64,000 nt of DNA from Flavobacterium sp. GTDB taxonomy: Bacteria > Bacteroidota > Bacteroidia > Flavobacteriales > Flavobacteriaceae. The stretch covers positions 1 through 64,000 of the forward strand of contig NZ_JAIXTJ010000042.1 of the NCBI RefSeq assembly GCF_027483985.1. The letters run 5' to 3'. The notes beneath the pieces were generated by a model, which did not search any database, was not told the DNA's origin, and saw only the letters and a program-made list of their open reading frames with translations. The translations under genes were made by a program, and so were the position numbers. Shown here one piece after another: positions 1-8,240 of the stretch (positions within the stretch are counted from its first letter, which is position 1; each line of letters opens with the position of its first letter).

Positions 1-96
1 GCTGAAAACTTAAACGAAGGAGACAAAGTTTCTTACGAAGAAGAAGAAGGAAGAAAAGGTAAAGTAGCTGCTCAAGTAGTAGTTATCGAAGACTAA
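1..96 (+). CDS. Cold-shock domain protein, C-terminal end (partial)
   Basis: The window opens inside a reading frame of 31 codons ending at a TAA at 94-96. The readable end (...GDKVSYEEEEGRKGKVAAQVVVIED) matches the last two beta strands of CspA-type cold-shock proteins, which in flavobacteria commonly end with a KVSYE.EEGRKG..A..V motif. Such proteins of about 65 residues bind single-stranded RNA or DNA as nucleic-acid chaperones. The N-terminal RNP1 and RNP2 motifs lie outside the window, so the assignment rests on the C-terminus alone. A strong terminator follows, so it is not part of the nuo operon. Confidence 0.75.
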   Translation, partial: AENLNEGDKVSYEEEEGRKGKVAAQVVVIED

Positions 97-129
97 TATA
101 TATTATTTTTTGATTGCCTAAATGGTTAA

Positions 130-160
130 ACGCTCTGATTTGTTCAGGGCGTTTTTTTTA
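130..160 (+). terminator. Rho-independent terminator after cold-shock gene
   Basis: A 9-bp stem (ACGCTCTGA / TCAGGGCGT, one G-U pair) with a 5-nt loop is followed by a run of eight T. It separates the cold-shock gene from the nuo promoter. Confidence 0.85.
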
Positions 161-189
161 TTTTAAAAAAATTATTTAGAACAGGTTTA

Positions 190-227
190 AATAAACGATT
201 TTAACGGATAAATAACAAACGTTTATT
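190..227. repeat. 8-bp inverted repeat upstream of the nuo promoter
   Basis: AATAAACG (190-197) and CGTTTATT (220-227) form a perfect inverted repeat with a 22-bp spacer. It ends 8 bp before the -33 box of the nuo promoter, where an operator or activator site would lie. No known regulator is assigned. Confidence 0.4.
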
Positions 228-235
228 CAATGATT

Positions 236-266
236 TTTGAGAATTAAATAATGCAATGTATATTTG
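236..266 (+). promoter_or_regulatory. Bacteroidota-type promoter of the nuo operon
   Basis: A TTTG -33 box (236-239) and a TATATTTG -7 box (259-266) are 19 bp apart, an exact fit to the TTTG-N19-TAnnTTTG consensus of the Bacteroidota primary sigma factor. Transcription should start near 271. The upstream ATG at 251 would then lie before the transcript start, which makes the ATG at 299 the nuoA start. Confidence 0.75.
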
Positions 267-298
267 TAGCTATTTTACAAAAATTAATTTTTAAAGAT

Positions 299-664
299 AT
301 GCAATCTACCCAAATTGATTATTTACCAATCCTGATGCAAGCAGGTTTAGCTATCGGATTTGTAGTATTGACTATTATAGGTTCTAGTTTTTTAGGACCA
401 AAAAGACACTCGGTAAACAAAGATAAAAACTTTGAGTGCGGAATCGAATCCGTAGGAAATGCTCGTATTCCGTTTTCAGTAAAATATTTTGTAGTAGCAA
501 TCTTATTTGTTCTTTTTGATGTTGAGGTTATATTTTTATATCCGTGGGCAGTAAATTTCAGAGAATTAGGTATGGACGGAATGATCAAAATGGTCATTTT
601 TATGTTATTGCTTTTAATAGGTTTCTTCTACATTATCAAAAAGAAAGCATTAGAATGGGAATAG
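299..664 (+). CDS. nuoA: NADH-quinone oxidoreductase subunit A
   Basis: Small membrane subunit of respiratory complex I; it lies at the junction of the peripheral and membrane arms near the quinone site. The 121-residue protein shows three hydrophobic segments, the conserved FECG motif in the loop after the first helix, and the FDVEVIFLYPW motif of the second helix. The reading frame is open from an ATG at 251, but the promoter -7 box lies at 259-266, so the ATG at 299 (MQSTQIDYLP) is chosen. First gene of the 14-gene nuo operon, 25 bp before nuoB. Confidence 0.95.
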   Translation: MQSTQIDYLPILMQAGLAIGFVVLTIIGSSFLGPKRHSVNKDKNFECGIESVGNARIPFSVKYFVVAILFVLFDVEVIFLYPWAVNFRELGMDGMIKMVIFMLLLLIGFFYIIKKKALEWE

Positions 665-689
665 TTTAATTACTAATTACGAAAGATAA

Positions 690-1235
690 ATGAGTGATTC
701 TAAAACAAAAATGGTTGCTCCACCAGAAGGAGTAACAGGCGAAGGTTTCTTTGCAACAAAACTAAACGACGTTGTTGGTCTAGCACGTGCCAACTCACTA
801 TGGCCTTTACCTTTTGCAACTTCTTGTTGTGGTATTGAGTTTATGGCAACAATGGCATCGCATTACGATTTAGCGCGTTTTGGTTCTGAGCGTGTAAGTT
901 TTTCACCACGTCAAGCGGATATGCTTATGGTAATGGGAACAATTTCTAAAAAAATGGCTCCAATCTTAAGACAAGTTTACGAACAAATGTCTGAACCTCG
1001 TTGGGTAATTTCAGTAGGCGCTTGTGCTTGTTCAGGAGGCGTTTTTGATACCTACTCTGTTCTTCAAGGAATTGACAAAGTTATTCCAGTAGACGTTTAC
1101 GTACCAGGTTGTCCTCCAAGACCAGAACAAATTGTAGATGGCGTAATGCAATTACAAGAATTAGTAAGAAATGAATCGGTTCGCCGAAGAAATTCTCCAG
1201 AATATAAAGAATTATTAGCTTCTTATAACCTATAA
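690..1235 (+). CDS. nuoB: NADH-quinone oxidoreductase subunit B
   Basis: Peripheral-arm subunit that holds the terminal 4Fe-4S cluster N2, which passes electrons to quinone. The 181-residue protein shows the adjacent cysteine pair C46-C47 in SCCGIEF, C112 in GACACSGG and C141 in PGCPPRPE. The spacings (65 and 29 residues) equal those of Escherichia coli NuoB. The tail RRRNSPEYKELL is hydrophilic. Stop and nuoC start are separated by one base, so translation is probably coupled. Confidence 0.97.
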   Translation: MSDSKTKMVAPPEGVTGEGFFATKLNDVVGLARANSLWPLPFATSCCGIEFMATMASHYDLARFGSERVSFSPRQADMLMVMGTISKKMAPILRQVYEQMSEPRWVISVGACACSGGVFDTYSVLQGIDKVIPVDVYVPGCPPRPEQIVDGVMQLQELVRNESVRRRNSPEYKELLASYNL

Positions 1236-1236
1236 T

Positions 1237-1755
1237 ATGGCTTTAGAAACGGCATACATACAAGAAAAACTTAATGAAAAATTTGGAAATAATGTCCTAA
1301 ATTTTGAAATGAGTCGTGATATTTTTTCGTTCGAAGCTGCACCTAATTTAATTCGTGAAGTAATTCGATTCTTGAAAGAAGAAGAAACTTTAAATTTCCA
1401 TTTTCTTACTGATTTAGCGGGAATCCATTTTCCAGATAATGACGAAGAACACCAATTTTCAGTGGTATATCAAATGCACAATTGGATTGAGAATGTGAGA
1501 ATCAGAATCAAAACATTTCTTCCAGAAAACCCGCAAACGGATACAATAACCGATTTGTTTTTATGTGCAAATTGGATGGAACGTGAAGCTTGGGATTTTT
1601 ATGGAATTGACTTTAAAGGTCATCCGCAATTGAAACGAATTTTGAACATGAACGAAATGGTTTCTCATCCAATGCGCAAAGAATTCCCAATGGAAGACAG
1701 CGGAAGAACAGATAAAGATGATAGATTCTTCGGAAGAACAACAACAAATAGCTAA
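1237..1755 (+). CDS. nuoC: NADH-quinone oxidoreductase subunit C (30-kDa)
   Basis: Peripheral-arm structural subunit of complex I without cofactors; it packs against NuoD. The 172-residue protein carries the 30-kDa subunit signature in its C-terminal half: REAWDFYGIDFKGHPQLKRIL then HPMRKEFPM. nuoC and nuoD are separate genes here, unlike the fused nuoCD of enterobacteria. It starts one base after nuoB and is followed by a 21-bp gap to nuoD. Confidence 0.96.
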   Translation: MALETAYIQEKLNEKFGNNVLNFEMSRDIFSFEAAPNLIREVIRFLKEEETLNFHFLTDLAGIHFPDNDEEHQFSVVYQMHNWIENVRIRIKTFLPENPQTDTITDLFLCANWMEREAWDFYGIDFKGHPQLKRILNMNEMVSHPMRKEFPMEDSGRTDKDDRFFGRTTTNS

Positions 1756-1776
1756 AAAATAATTCAACATTATACA

Positions 1777-3012
1777 ATGTCAGACTTATTATTACCACCA
1801 GAGCATCGATATGCTAAAGTTATAGAACAAACACGCAACGAAGACGGAAGCGAATTGTCTATATTGAATTTAGGACCAACGCATCCTGCAACGCACGGAA
1901 TTTTTCAAAACATTCTATTAATGGATGGTGAAAAAATCCTTGATGCAGAGCCAACAATTGGTTACATTCATCGTGCCTTTGAAAAAATTGCCGAAAACCG
2001 ACCTTTTTATCAAATCAACGTATTGACCGATAGAATGAACTACTGTTCGTCGCCTATCAATAATATGGCTTGGTGGATGACTGTTGAAAAATTATTAGAA
2101 ATCGAAGTTCCAAAACGCGCACAATATTTACGTGTAATTGTTATGGAATTAGCCAGAATAGCAGACCATTTAATCTGTAATTCGATTCTTGGAGTAGATA
2201 CTGGAGCATACACTGGCTTTCTTTATGTATTTCAATTTAGAGAAAAAATCTACGAAATCTACGAAGAAATTTGTGGAGCTCGTTTAACTACAAATATGGG
2301 AAGAATTGGCGGTTTCGAAAGAGATTGGTCGGAAGCAGCTTTCCAAAAATTAAATACCTTCTTAATTGATTTTCCAATCGCTTGGAAGGAATTTGAAAAT
2401 CTTTTCGAAAGAAACAGGATTTTTATTGATAGAACGGTAAATGTTGGACCAATAACTGCCGAAAAAGCAATGCAATACGGAATGACAGGTCCGAATCTTC
2501 GTGCTGCAGGAATTGATTATGATGTTAGAAAAGCCGCTCCTTATTCTTCATATGATGATTTTGAGTTTAACGTTCCAGTAGGACAATCAGGTGACACTTA
2601 TGACCGTTTTTGTGTTAGAAATGCTGAAGTATGGGAAAGTTTAAGCATTATCAAACAAGCTTTAGCTAAATTACCTAGCGGACCAATTCACGCAGATGTT
2701 CCTGATTATTATTTACCTCCAAAAGAAGATGTTTATAATAATATGGAATCCTTGATTTATCACTTCAAAATCGTTATGGGCGAAGTTCCTGTCCCTGTAG
2801 CAGAAATCTACCATGCCGTTGAAGGTGGAAATGGTGAATTAGGATTTTATTTAGTAACTGATGGAAGCCGAACTCCTTATAGATTAAAAATGAGAAGACC
2901 TTGTTACATCTATTACCAAGCTTATACCGAAATGATCAAAGGCGGAATGTTATCAGATGCTATTGTAATATTATCGAGTTTAAATGTTATCGCTGGAGAA
3001 TTAGACGCATAA
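1777..3012 (+). CDS. nuoD: NADH-quinone oxidoreductase subunit D (49-kDa)
   Basis: The 49-kDa subunit, related to the large subunit of NiFe hydrogenases, which lines the quinone cavity with NuoB. The 411-residue protein has the LGPTHPATHG motif near residue 32 (quinone-site histidine loop), the GYIHRAFEKIAE helix, and the C-terminal ELGFYLVTDGS and RLKMRRPCY motifs. Length is normal for a stand-alone NuoD. The 79-bp spacer to nuoE contains an inverted repeat described separately. Confidence 0.97.
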   Translation: MSDLLLPPEHRYAKVIEQTRNEDGSELSILNLGPTHPATHGIFQNILLMDGEKILDAEPTIGYIHRAFEKIAENRPFYQINVLTDRMNYCSSPINNMAWWMTVEKLLEIEVPKRAQYLRVIVMELARIADHLICNSILGVDTGAYTGFLYVFQFREKIYEIYEEICGARLTTNMGRIGGFERDWSEAAFQKLNTFLIDFPIAWKEFENLFERNRIFIDRTVNVGPITAEKAMQYGMTGPNLRAAGIDYDVRKAAPYSSYDDFEFNVPVGQSGDTYDRFCVRNAEVWESLSIIKQALAKLPSGPIHADVPDYYLPPKEDVYNNMESLIYHFKIVMGEVPVPVAEIYHAVEGGNGELGFYLVTDGSRTPYRLKMRRPCYIYYQAYTEMIKGGMLSDAIVILSSLNVIAGELDA

Positions 3013-3091
3013 AAAATAAGATTGCAGAATGCAGATTTTAGAAATCAAAATGAAATATCTAAAATCTAAAATTTAATATCTAAAATTAAAA
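3013..3091. repeat. Intercistronic inverted repeat between nuoD and nuoE
   Basis: AGATTTTAGA (3033-3042) and TCTAAAATCT (3058-3067) are a perfect 10-bp inverted repeat with a 15-bp spacer. Variants of the word ATCTAAAAT recur up to the nuoE start. It is of the same type as the spacers at 4995-5078, 11903-12374 and 16781-16898: a short word repeated, then its reverse complement. Confidence 0.55.
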
Positions 3092-3622
3092 ATGGAAAGA
3101 TCACATATAAAACAAGAGATAAACATAACTGAATCATTGATGAATCGCATCAATGAGTTAATCAGTCATTATCCTGCAGATAGAAAGAAATCGGCTTTAC
3201 TTCCGGTTTTGCACGAAGTTCAAGATGCGCACAACGATTGGTTGAGTATAGAATTGCAAAATAAAGTAGCCGAAATCTTAGAAATTTTACCAATTGAGGT
3301 TTATGAAGTAGTAACATTCTATACAATGTTCAACCAACGACCAATTGGTAAATACATGTTTGAATTCTGTCAAACTTCTCCATGTTGTCAAAACGGTGTA
3401 GAAGATTTAATGGATTATACTTGTTCAAAATTAGGTGTAAAAGTAGGCGAACCAACAGCCGACGGATTATTTGAGGTTCGCGGAGTGGAATGCCTTGGCG
3501 CTTGCGGATACGCACCAATGATGCAGTTGGGTGATTTCTATCAAGAACATCTTACCAAAGAAAAAATCGATCAACTAGTTGTTGATTGCAAAGAAGGAAA
3601 AATCACTTTACACGATAAATAA
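3092..3622 (+). CDS. nuoE: NADH-quinone oxidoreductase subunit E (24-kDa)
   Basis: Part of the NADH-oxidising module; thioredoxin-like fold carrying the 2Fe-2S cluster N1a. In the 176-residue protein the N-terminal half is helical (LLPVLHEVQDAH, then EIYEVVTFYTMF-like motif VYEVVTFYTMFN). The C-terminal half has the ligands in CQTSPCC and CLGACGYAPMM. The start ATG at 3092 follows the repeat-bearing spacer. nuoF begins 4 bp after the stop. Confidence 0.96.
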   Translation: MERSHIKQEINITESLMNRINELISHYPADRKKSALLPVLHEVQDAHNDWLSIELQNKVAEILEILPIEVYEVVTFYTMFNQRPIGKYMFEFCQTSPCCQNGVEDLMDYTCSKLGVKVGEPTADGLFEVRGVECLGACGYAPMMQLGDFYQEHLTKEKIDQLVVDCKEGKITLHDK

Positions 3623-3626
3623 TATC

Positions 3627-4994
3627 ATGGGAAGAAAAATATTATTAGACAAAATTAACGTTCCGGGAATCAAAACCTATGAAGTATATCGTCGTGAAGG
3701 CGGATATGCCTCAGTAGAAAAGGCGTTGAAAAAAATGACTCCAGATGAAGTTGTAGAAGAAGTAAAAACTTCAGGACTTCGTGGTCGTGGTGGCGCAGGA
3801 TTTCCAGCAGGAATGAAATGGAGCTTCATCGATAAAAAATCGGGAAATCCAAGACATCTAGTTTGTAATGCAGACGAATCAGAACCGGGAACTTTCAAGG
3901 ACCGTTACTTAATGGAGTACATTCCGCACCTTTTGATTGAAGGAATGATTACATCAAGCTATGCTTTAGGAGCAAATCTATCGTACATCTACATTCGTGG
4001 CGAGTACATGTGGGTTTATAAAATTTTAGAAAAAGCCATTGCCGAAGCAAAAGCTGCTGGTTGGTTAGGAAAAAACATATTAGGTTCTGGCTACGATTTA
4101 GAGCTTTTTGTCCAAATCGGTGGCGGAGCTTATATTTGCGGTGAAGAAACTGCATTAATTGAATCACTAGAAGGAAATCGTGGAAATCCAAGATTAAAAC
4201 CACCATTCCCAGCGGTAAAAGGTCTTTGGCAAAATCCCACGGTAGTTAATAACGTTGAAACAATTTCGGCTGTGCCTTGGATTGTAAACAATTCAGGCGC
4301 TGATTATGCTGGAATCGGAATTGGACGATCAACAGGAACTAAATTAATTTCGGCATCAGGAAATATAAAAAACCAAGGTGTTTATGAAATTGAATTAGGT
4401 TTATCAGTTTACGAATTTATGAATTCTGATGAATACCTTGGTGGAATGCAAACCGACCGACCATTAAAAGCATTAGTACCAGGAGGAAGTTCAGTGCCAA
4501 TTCTGCCAGCCAATTTAATTTACAAAACAGCTGCAGGTGAAGATAGATTGATGAGTTATGAAAGTCTTTCAGACGGTGGTTTTGCAACTGGTTCGATGTT
4601 AGGTTCAGGCGGATTTATTGTATATGACGACAGAGCTTGCATTGTGAGAAATACTTGGAATTTTTCACGCTTTTATCACCACGAATCTTGCGGACAATGT
4701 ACGCCATGTCGTGAAGGAACAGGTTGGTTAGAAAAAGTATTGTGGAGAATCGAAAACGGACAAGGTCGCGAAGAAGACATTGAATTATTATGGAGTATCC
4801 AATCTAAAATCGAAGGAAACACCATTTGTCCGTTAGGTGATGCTGCATCTTGGCCTGTTGCTGCGGCAATTCGTCATTTTAGAGATGAATTTGAATACCA
4901 TATTCGTTTCCCAGAAAAAGTAAAAAATAGAGATCACTTTGTTGCTGAACCATTTGAAAAGGTAAAACATTTAGTAGCAAAACAAGAAGTATAA
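3627..4994 (+). CDS. nuoF: NADH-quinone oxidoreductase subunit F (51-kDa)
   Basis: Binds NADH and FMN and carries 4Fe-4S cluster N3; the entry point of electrons into complex I. Visible motifs: the glycine-rich RGRGGAGFPAGMKW loop near residue 58, the CNADESEPGTFKDR nucleotide motif, GAYICGEETAL, and the cluster ligands ESCGQCTPCREG plus a later TICPLGD. The frame is open from 3579 inside nuoE, but the ATG at 3627 (MGRKILL), just after the nuoE stop, gives the usual 455-residue length. Confidence 0.96.
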   Translation: MGRKILLDKINVPGIKTYEVYRREGGYASVEKALKKMTPDEVVEEVKTSGLRGRGGAGFPAGMKWSFIDKKSGNPRHLVCNADESEPGTFKDRYLMEYIPHLLIEGMITSSYALGANLSYIYIRGEYMWVYKILEKAIAEAKAAGWLGKNILGSGYDLELFVQIGGGAYICGEETALIESLEGNRGNPRLKPPFPAVKGLWQNPTVVNNVETISAVPWIVNNSGADYAGIGIGRSTGTKLISASGNIKNQGVYEIELGLSVYEFMNSDEYLGGMQTDRPLKALVPGGSSVPILPANLIYKTAAGEDRLMSYESLSDGGFATGSMLGSGGFIVYDDRACIVRNTWNFSRFYHHESCGQCTPCREGTGWLEKVLWRIENGQGREEDIELLWSIQSKIEGNTICPLGDAASWPVAAAIRHFRDEFEYHIRFPEKVKNRDHFVAEPFEKVKHLVAKQEV

Positions 4995-5078
4995 ATTAAA
5001 AGTCAAAAGTTAAAAGTTGAAAGTTTATAGCGGAAACCCTTAAACTTTTAAACTTTTAAACTTTTAAACAATTGAAAT
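4995..5078. repeat. Intercistronic hairpin element between nuoF and nuoG
   Basis: The left arm (about 4996-5027) is four variants of the word AAAAGTT. The right arm (about 5040-5069) is three copies of ACTTTTAAA in tandem with a 9-bp period, which is the reverse complement. The arms can fold into a roughly 30-bp imperfect stem with a short loop (TAGCGGAAACC) in the mRNA. No open reading frame is inside. Confidence 0.7.
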
Positions 5079-6128
5079 ATGAAAGTAACCATAGACGGTC
5101 AAGAAATAGAGGTAGCTCCAGGAACAACCATCCTGCAAGCTGCTCGTATGATTGGTGGAGAATCGGTTCCACCAGCGATGTGTTATTATTCTAAACTAGA
5201 AGGAACTGGCGGAAAATGCCGTTGTTGTTTAGTAGACGTTACTAAAGGTAGCGAAGCCGATCCAAGACCAATGCCAAAATTAGTTGCCTCTTGTGTAACG
5301 GGTTGTCAAGATGGAATGGAAGTAGCAAGCAAATCTTCTGAAAGAGTAACAGAAGCTCGAAAAGCTGTAACTGAATTTCTTTTGATAAATCATCCACTTG
5401 ATTGTCCTGTATGTGACCAAGCAGGTGAATGTGATTTACAAAATTTATCATTCGAACACGGAAAATCGGAAACTCGTTTCATAGAACAAAAACGAACATT
5501 CGAACCAGAAAATATTGGTGATAAAATACAACTTCATATGAACCGTTGCATCGTATGCCAACGTTGCGTAGAAGTAGCAGATCAATTAACAGACAAACGT
5601 GTGCACGGTGTGTTAAATCGTGGAGATCATTCTCAAATTTCAACCTGTATTTCTGCAGCAATCGATAACGAATTTTCTGGAAATATGATTGATGTATGTC
5701 CAGTTGGTGCGTTAACAGATAAAACATTCCGATTTAAATCTAGAGTGTGGTTCAACAAACCATTTAATGCCCATAGAGAATGTACGACACCAGGATGTTG
5801 TGGTAAAACAACACTTTGGATGTTTGGAAACGAAATCCAAAGAGTTACGGCACGCAAAGATATTTATCACGAAGTTGAAGATTTTATCTGTAACACTTGT
5901 AGATTTGATAAAAAAGAAGTTTCAGATTGGACTATTGAAGGTCCAAGAAAATTTGAAAAAGACTCAGTTATCAATCAAAATAACTACACTAGAAAATTAG
6001 ACAAAGTTGTTATTGAAACAGAAAAAGGAATTTTAATGGGAAGAGATATCGATAGAAAAAAAATCAGTATGTCTGCCATTGATTACAACGAGAAAATTGA
6101 TGGAAACCCTTTAAAATCTAATCAATAA
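5079..6128 (+). CDS. nuoG: NADH-quinone oxidoreductase subunit G, short form
   Basis: Iron-sulfur subunit of the NADH module. At 349 residues it is less than half the length of E. coli NuoG (about 900) and lacks the molybdopterin-oxidoreductase-like part. The N-terminal 2Fe-2S ferredoxin domain is present (MCYYSKLEGTGGKCRCCLVDV). The HxxxC-x2-C-x5-C region follows (HPLDCPVCDQAGECDL), then CIVCQRCVEV with VCPVGALTDK. A final cysteine pattern (CTTPGCCGK...CNTCRFD) matches the start of the next domain. Frames are intact, and short NuoG proteins are, to my knowledge, usual in this phylum. The stop overlaps the nuoH start by one base. Confidence 0.93.
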   Translation: MKVTIDGQEIEVAPGTTILQAARMIGGESVPPAMCYYSKLEGTGGKCRCCLVDVTKGSEADPRPMPKLVASCVTGCQDGMEVASKSSERVTEARKAVTEFLLINHPLDCPVCDQAGECDLQNLSFEHGKSETRFIEQKRTFEPENIGDKIQLHMNRCIVCQRCVEVADQLTDKRVHGVLNRGDHSQISTCISAAIDNEFSGNMIDVCPVGALTDKTFRFKSRVWFNKPFNAHRECTTPGCCGKTTLWMFGNEIQRVTARKDIYHEVEDFICNTCRFDKKEVSDWTIEGPRKFEKDSVINQNNYTRKLDKVVIETEKGILMGRDIDRKKISMSAIDYNEKIDGNPLKSNQ

Positions 6129-7159
6129 TGGACAGTGCATTTATAATTGAAAAAAGCATTTTTATTGTAGCCATTTTTGCAGTTACAATGTTAATGGCAA
6201 TGTATTCAACATGGGCAGAGCGTAAAGTAGCTGCTTATCTTCAAGACCGAGTTGGTCCAAACCGCGCTGGTTGGGGTGGATTATTACAACCACTTGCTGA
6301 CGGTATGAAACTTTTTGCTAAAGAAGAATTCGAACCTAATACACCAAACAAATTTTTATTTTTTGTAGGTCCAGCAATCGCAATGAGTACGGCTTTAATG
6401 ACAAGTGCGGTAATTCCTTGGGGTGACAAACTTGAAATCTTCGGAACAACCGTAATTTTACAAGCTACAGATATTGATGTATCGTTATTATATGTTTTTG
6501 GAGTAGTATCTGTAGGAGTTTATGGTATTATGATTGGTGGTTGGGCATCAAATAATAAGTATTCTTTAATGAGTGCCATTCGTGCTGGATCACAAATGGT
6601 ATCTTATGAAATCGCGATGGGTTTGTCAATTATTGCTTTATTAATGATGACAGGAACATTAAGCTTGAAAGAAATAGCAGCAATGCAATCAGGATTTGGA
6701 TGGAATGTAATTTACCAACCAGTTGGATTCTTAATCTTTTTAGTTTGTGCCTTTGCAGAAACTAACAGAACACCTTTCGACTTAGCAGAATGTGAATCGG
6801 AATTAATTGGTGGTTATCATACAGAATATTCTTCTATGAAAATGGGATTTTATTTATTTGCTGAATACGCTAACATGTTCATTTCATCAACGTTAATCTC
6901 TGTGCTTTATTTTGGAGGATACAATTATCCAGGAATGAGTTGGGCTGTTGAAAATTGGGGTGTTAATATTGCAAATACAATTGGTATATTTGCACTTTTT
7001 GCAAAATTATGTTTCTTCATCTTTTTCTTTATGTGGATCAGATGGACCATACCAAGATTTAGATACGATCAATTGATGAATTTGGGTTGGAAAATTTTAA
7101 TTCCGCTTTCTATTGTCAATATTATAATAACAGGAATTTGCATTTTAGCTTTTAAATAA
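6128..7159 (+). CDS. nuoH: NADH-quinone oxidoreductase subunit H
   Basis: Membrane subunit that forms the entrance of the quinone channel. The 343-residue protein has about eight hydrophobic segments, the cytoplasmic AERKVAAYLQDRVGPNRAGW loop, and the acidic ETNRTPFDLAECESELIGG loop followed by HTEYSSMKMGFYLFAEY, all diagnostic of NuoH. Its ATG overlaps the last base of the nuoG stop codon, which suggests coupled translation. Confidence 0.97.
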   Translation: MDSAFIIEKSIFIVAIFAVTMLMAMYSTWAERKVAAYLQDRVGPNRAGWGGLLQPLADGMKLFAKEEFEPNTPNKFLFFVGPAIAMSTALMTSAVIPWGDKLEIFGTTVILQATDIDVSLLYVFGVVSVGVYGIMIGGWASNNKYSLMSAIRAGSQMVSYEIAMGLSIIALLMMTGTLSLKEIAAMQSGFGWNVIYQPVGFLIFLVCAFAETNRTPFDLAECESELIGGYHTEYSSMKMGFYLFAEYANMFISSTLISVLYFGGYNYPGMSWAVENWGVNIANTIGIFALFAKLCFFIFFFMWIRWTIPRFRYDQLMNLGWKILIPLSIVNIIITGICILAFK

Positions 7160-7170
7160 GAAAAGAAATT

Positions 7171-7716
7171 ATGTCAACATCAATACAAAGTATATCATTA
7201 TCAGGTAAGAAAAAACAAGTTTCCAATAAGGAAATGACTTTTTTTGAAAGAATGTATTTAATTGCAATTGGAAAAGGTTTGTGGATTACAATCAAACACT
7301 TTTTCAAGAAAAAAGCAACCATTCACTATCCTGAACAAGTACGAGAATTCAGTCCGGTTTACCGTGGACAACACATGTTAAAACGCGACGAACAAGGTAG
7401 AGAAAACTGTACTGCTTGTGGCTTGTGTGCTCTTTCTTGTCCTGCCGAAGCCATCACAATGAAAGCGGAAGAACGCAAAAAAGGCGAAGAACATTTGTAC
7501 AGAGAGGAAAAATATGCGTCTATTTACGAAATTAATATGTTGCGTTGTATTTTCTGTGGATTATGCGAAGAAGCTTGTCCAAAAGACGCCATTTATTTAA
7601 CGATTTCCAAAGAATTAGTTCCTGCACAATACGATAGAGAAAATTTTATTTTCGGTAAAGATAAGTTAGTAATGCCACTTGAAATGGCGATGGCAAATGC
7701 TAAAAATTTAAATTAA
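7171..7716 (+). CDS. nuoI: NADH-quinone oxidoreductase subunit I
   Basis: Peripheral subunit with two 4Fe-4S clusters (N6a and N6b) that relay electrons to NuoB. The 181-residue protein has two ferredoxin motifs: CTACGLCALSCP near residue 81 and CIFCGLCEEACP near residue 128. An amphipathic N-terminal stretch likely lies on the membrane. nuoJ follows after one base. Confidence 0.96.
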   Translation: MSTSIQSISLSGKKKQVSNKEMTFFERMYLIAIGKGLWITIKHFFKKKATIHYPEQVREFSPVYRGQHMLKRDEQGRENCTACGLCALSCPAEAITMKAEERKKGEEHLYREEKYASIYEINMLRCIFCGLCEEACPKDAIYLTISKELVPAQYDRENFIFGKDKLVMPLEMAMANAKNLN

Positions 7717-7717
7717 T

Positions 7718-8239
7718 ATGTCTGCAATTCTAATAATATTCTACGTTTTGTCTGCTATCACATTAGCAACAGCGTTCCTAACAATTTATAGTAAAAACCC
7801 AATTCATAGTGCCATCTATTTGGTTATTTGCTTCTTTTCTATTGCCGGACATTATTTCCTATTTAATGCACAATTTTTAGCAATCGTACATATCATTGTC
7901 TATTCTGGAGCCATTATGATTCTCTTCTTATTTACTATTATGTTAATGAATTTAAATAAAGAGGATGAAGTACATAAACCAAGGATAACAAGACTAGGAG
8001 CAATAACAGTATTTGTTTTATTAAGCTCTGCGCTAGTAGTAATCTTTATGTATTCTAAACCATTTGTTGGTGATTACCCAACAACCGGAGAAGACTTTCA
8101 ATCGATTAAAAAATTAGGAACCGTTTTACTTGATGATAAAGAAGGCTTTATGGTTCCCTTCGAATTTGCTTCTGTTTTACTATTAGTAGCAATGATTGGT
8201 GCTGTTTTATTATCTAAAAAAGAAAAATCAACTAAATAA
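7718..8239 (+). CDS. nuoJ: NADH-quinone oxidoreductase subunit J
   Basis: Membrane subunit of complex I next to NuoK. The 173-residue protein has five hydrophobic segments and the conserved YSGAIMILFLFTIMLMNL helix, which contains the pi-bulge region of the family. The last helix ends with LLSKKEKSTK. The stop is followed after one base by nuoK. Confidence 0.94.
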   Translation: MSAILIIFYVLSAITLATAFLTIYSKNPIHSAIYLVICFFSIAGHYFLFNAQFLAIVHIIVYSGAIMILFLFTIMLMNLNKEDEVHKPRITRLGAITVFVLLSSALVVIFMYSKPFVGDYPTTGEDFQSIKKLGTVLLDDKEGFMVPFEFASVLLLVAMIGAVLLSKKEKSTK

Positions 8240-8240
8240 T

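Noticed and set aside
251..298. A 16-codon N-terminal extension of nuoA
   Set aside because: It would start upstream of the predicted transcript start (-7 box at 259-266) and adds residues unlike the NuoA family.
5079..6128. A frameshifted full-length nuoG
   Set aside because: The next gene (nuoH) overlaps its stop by one base and no further NuoG-like sequence follows in any frame.
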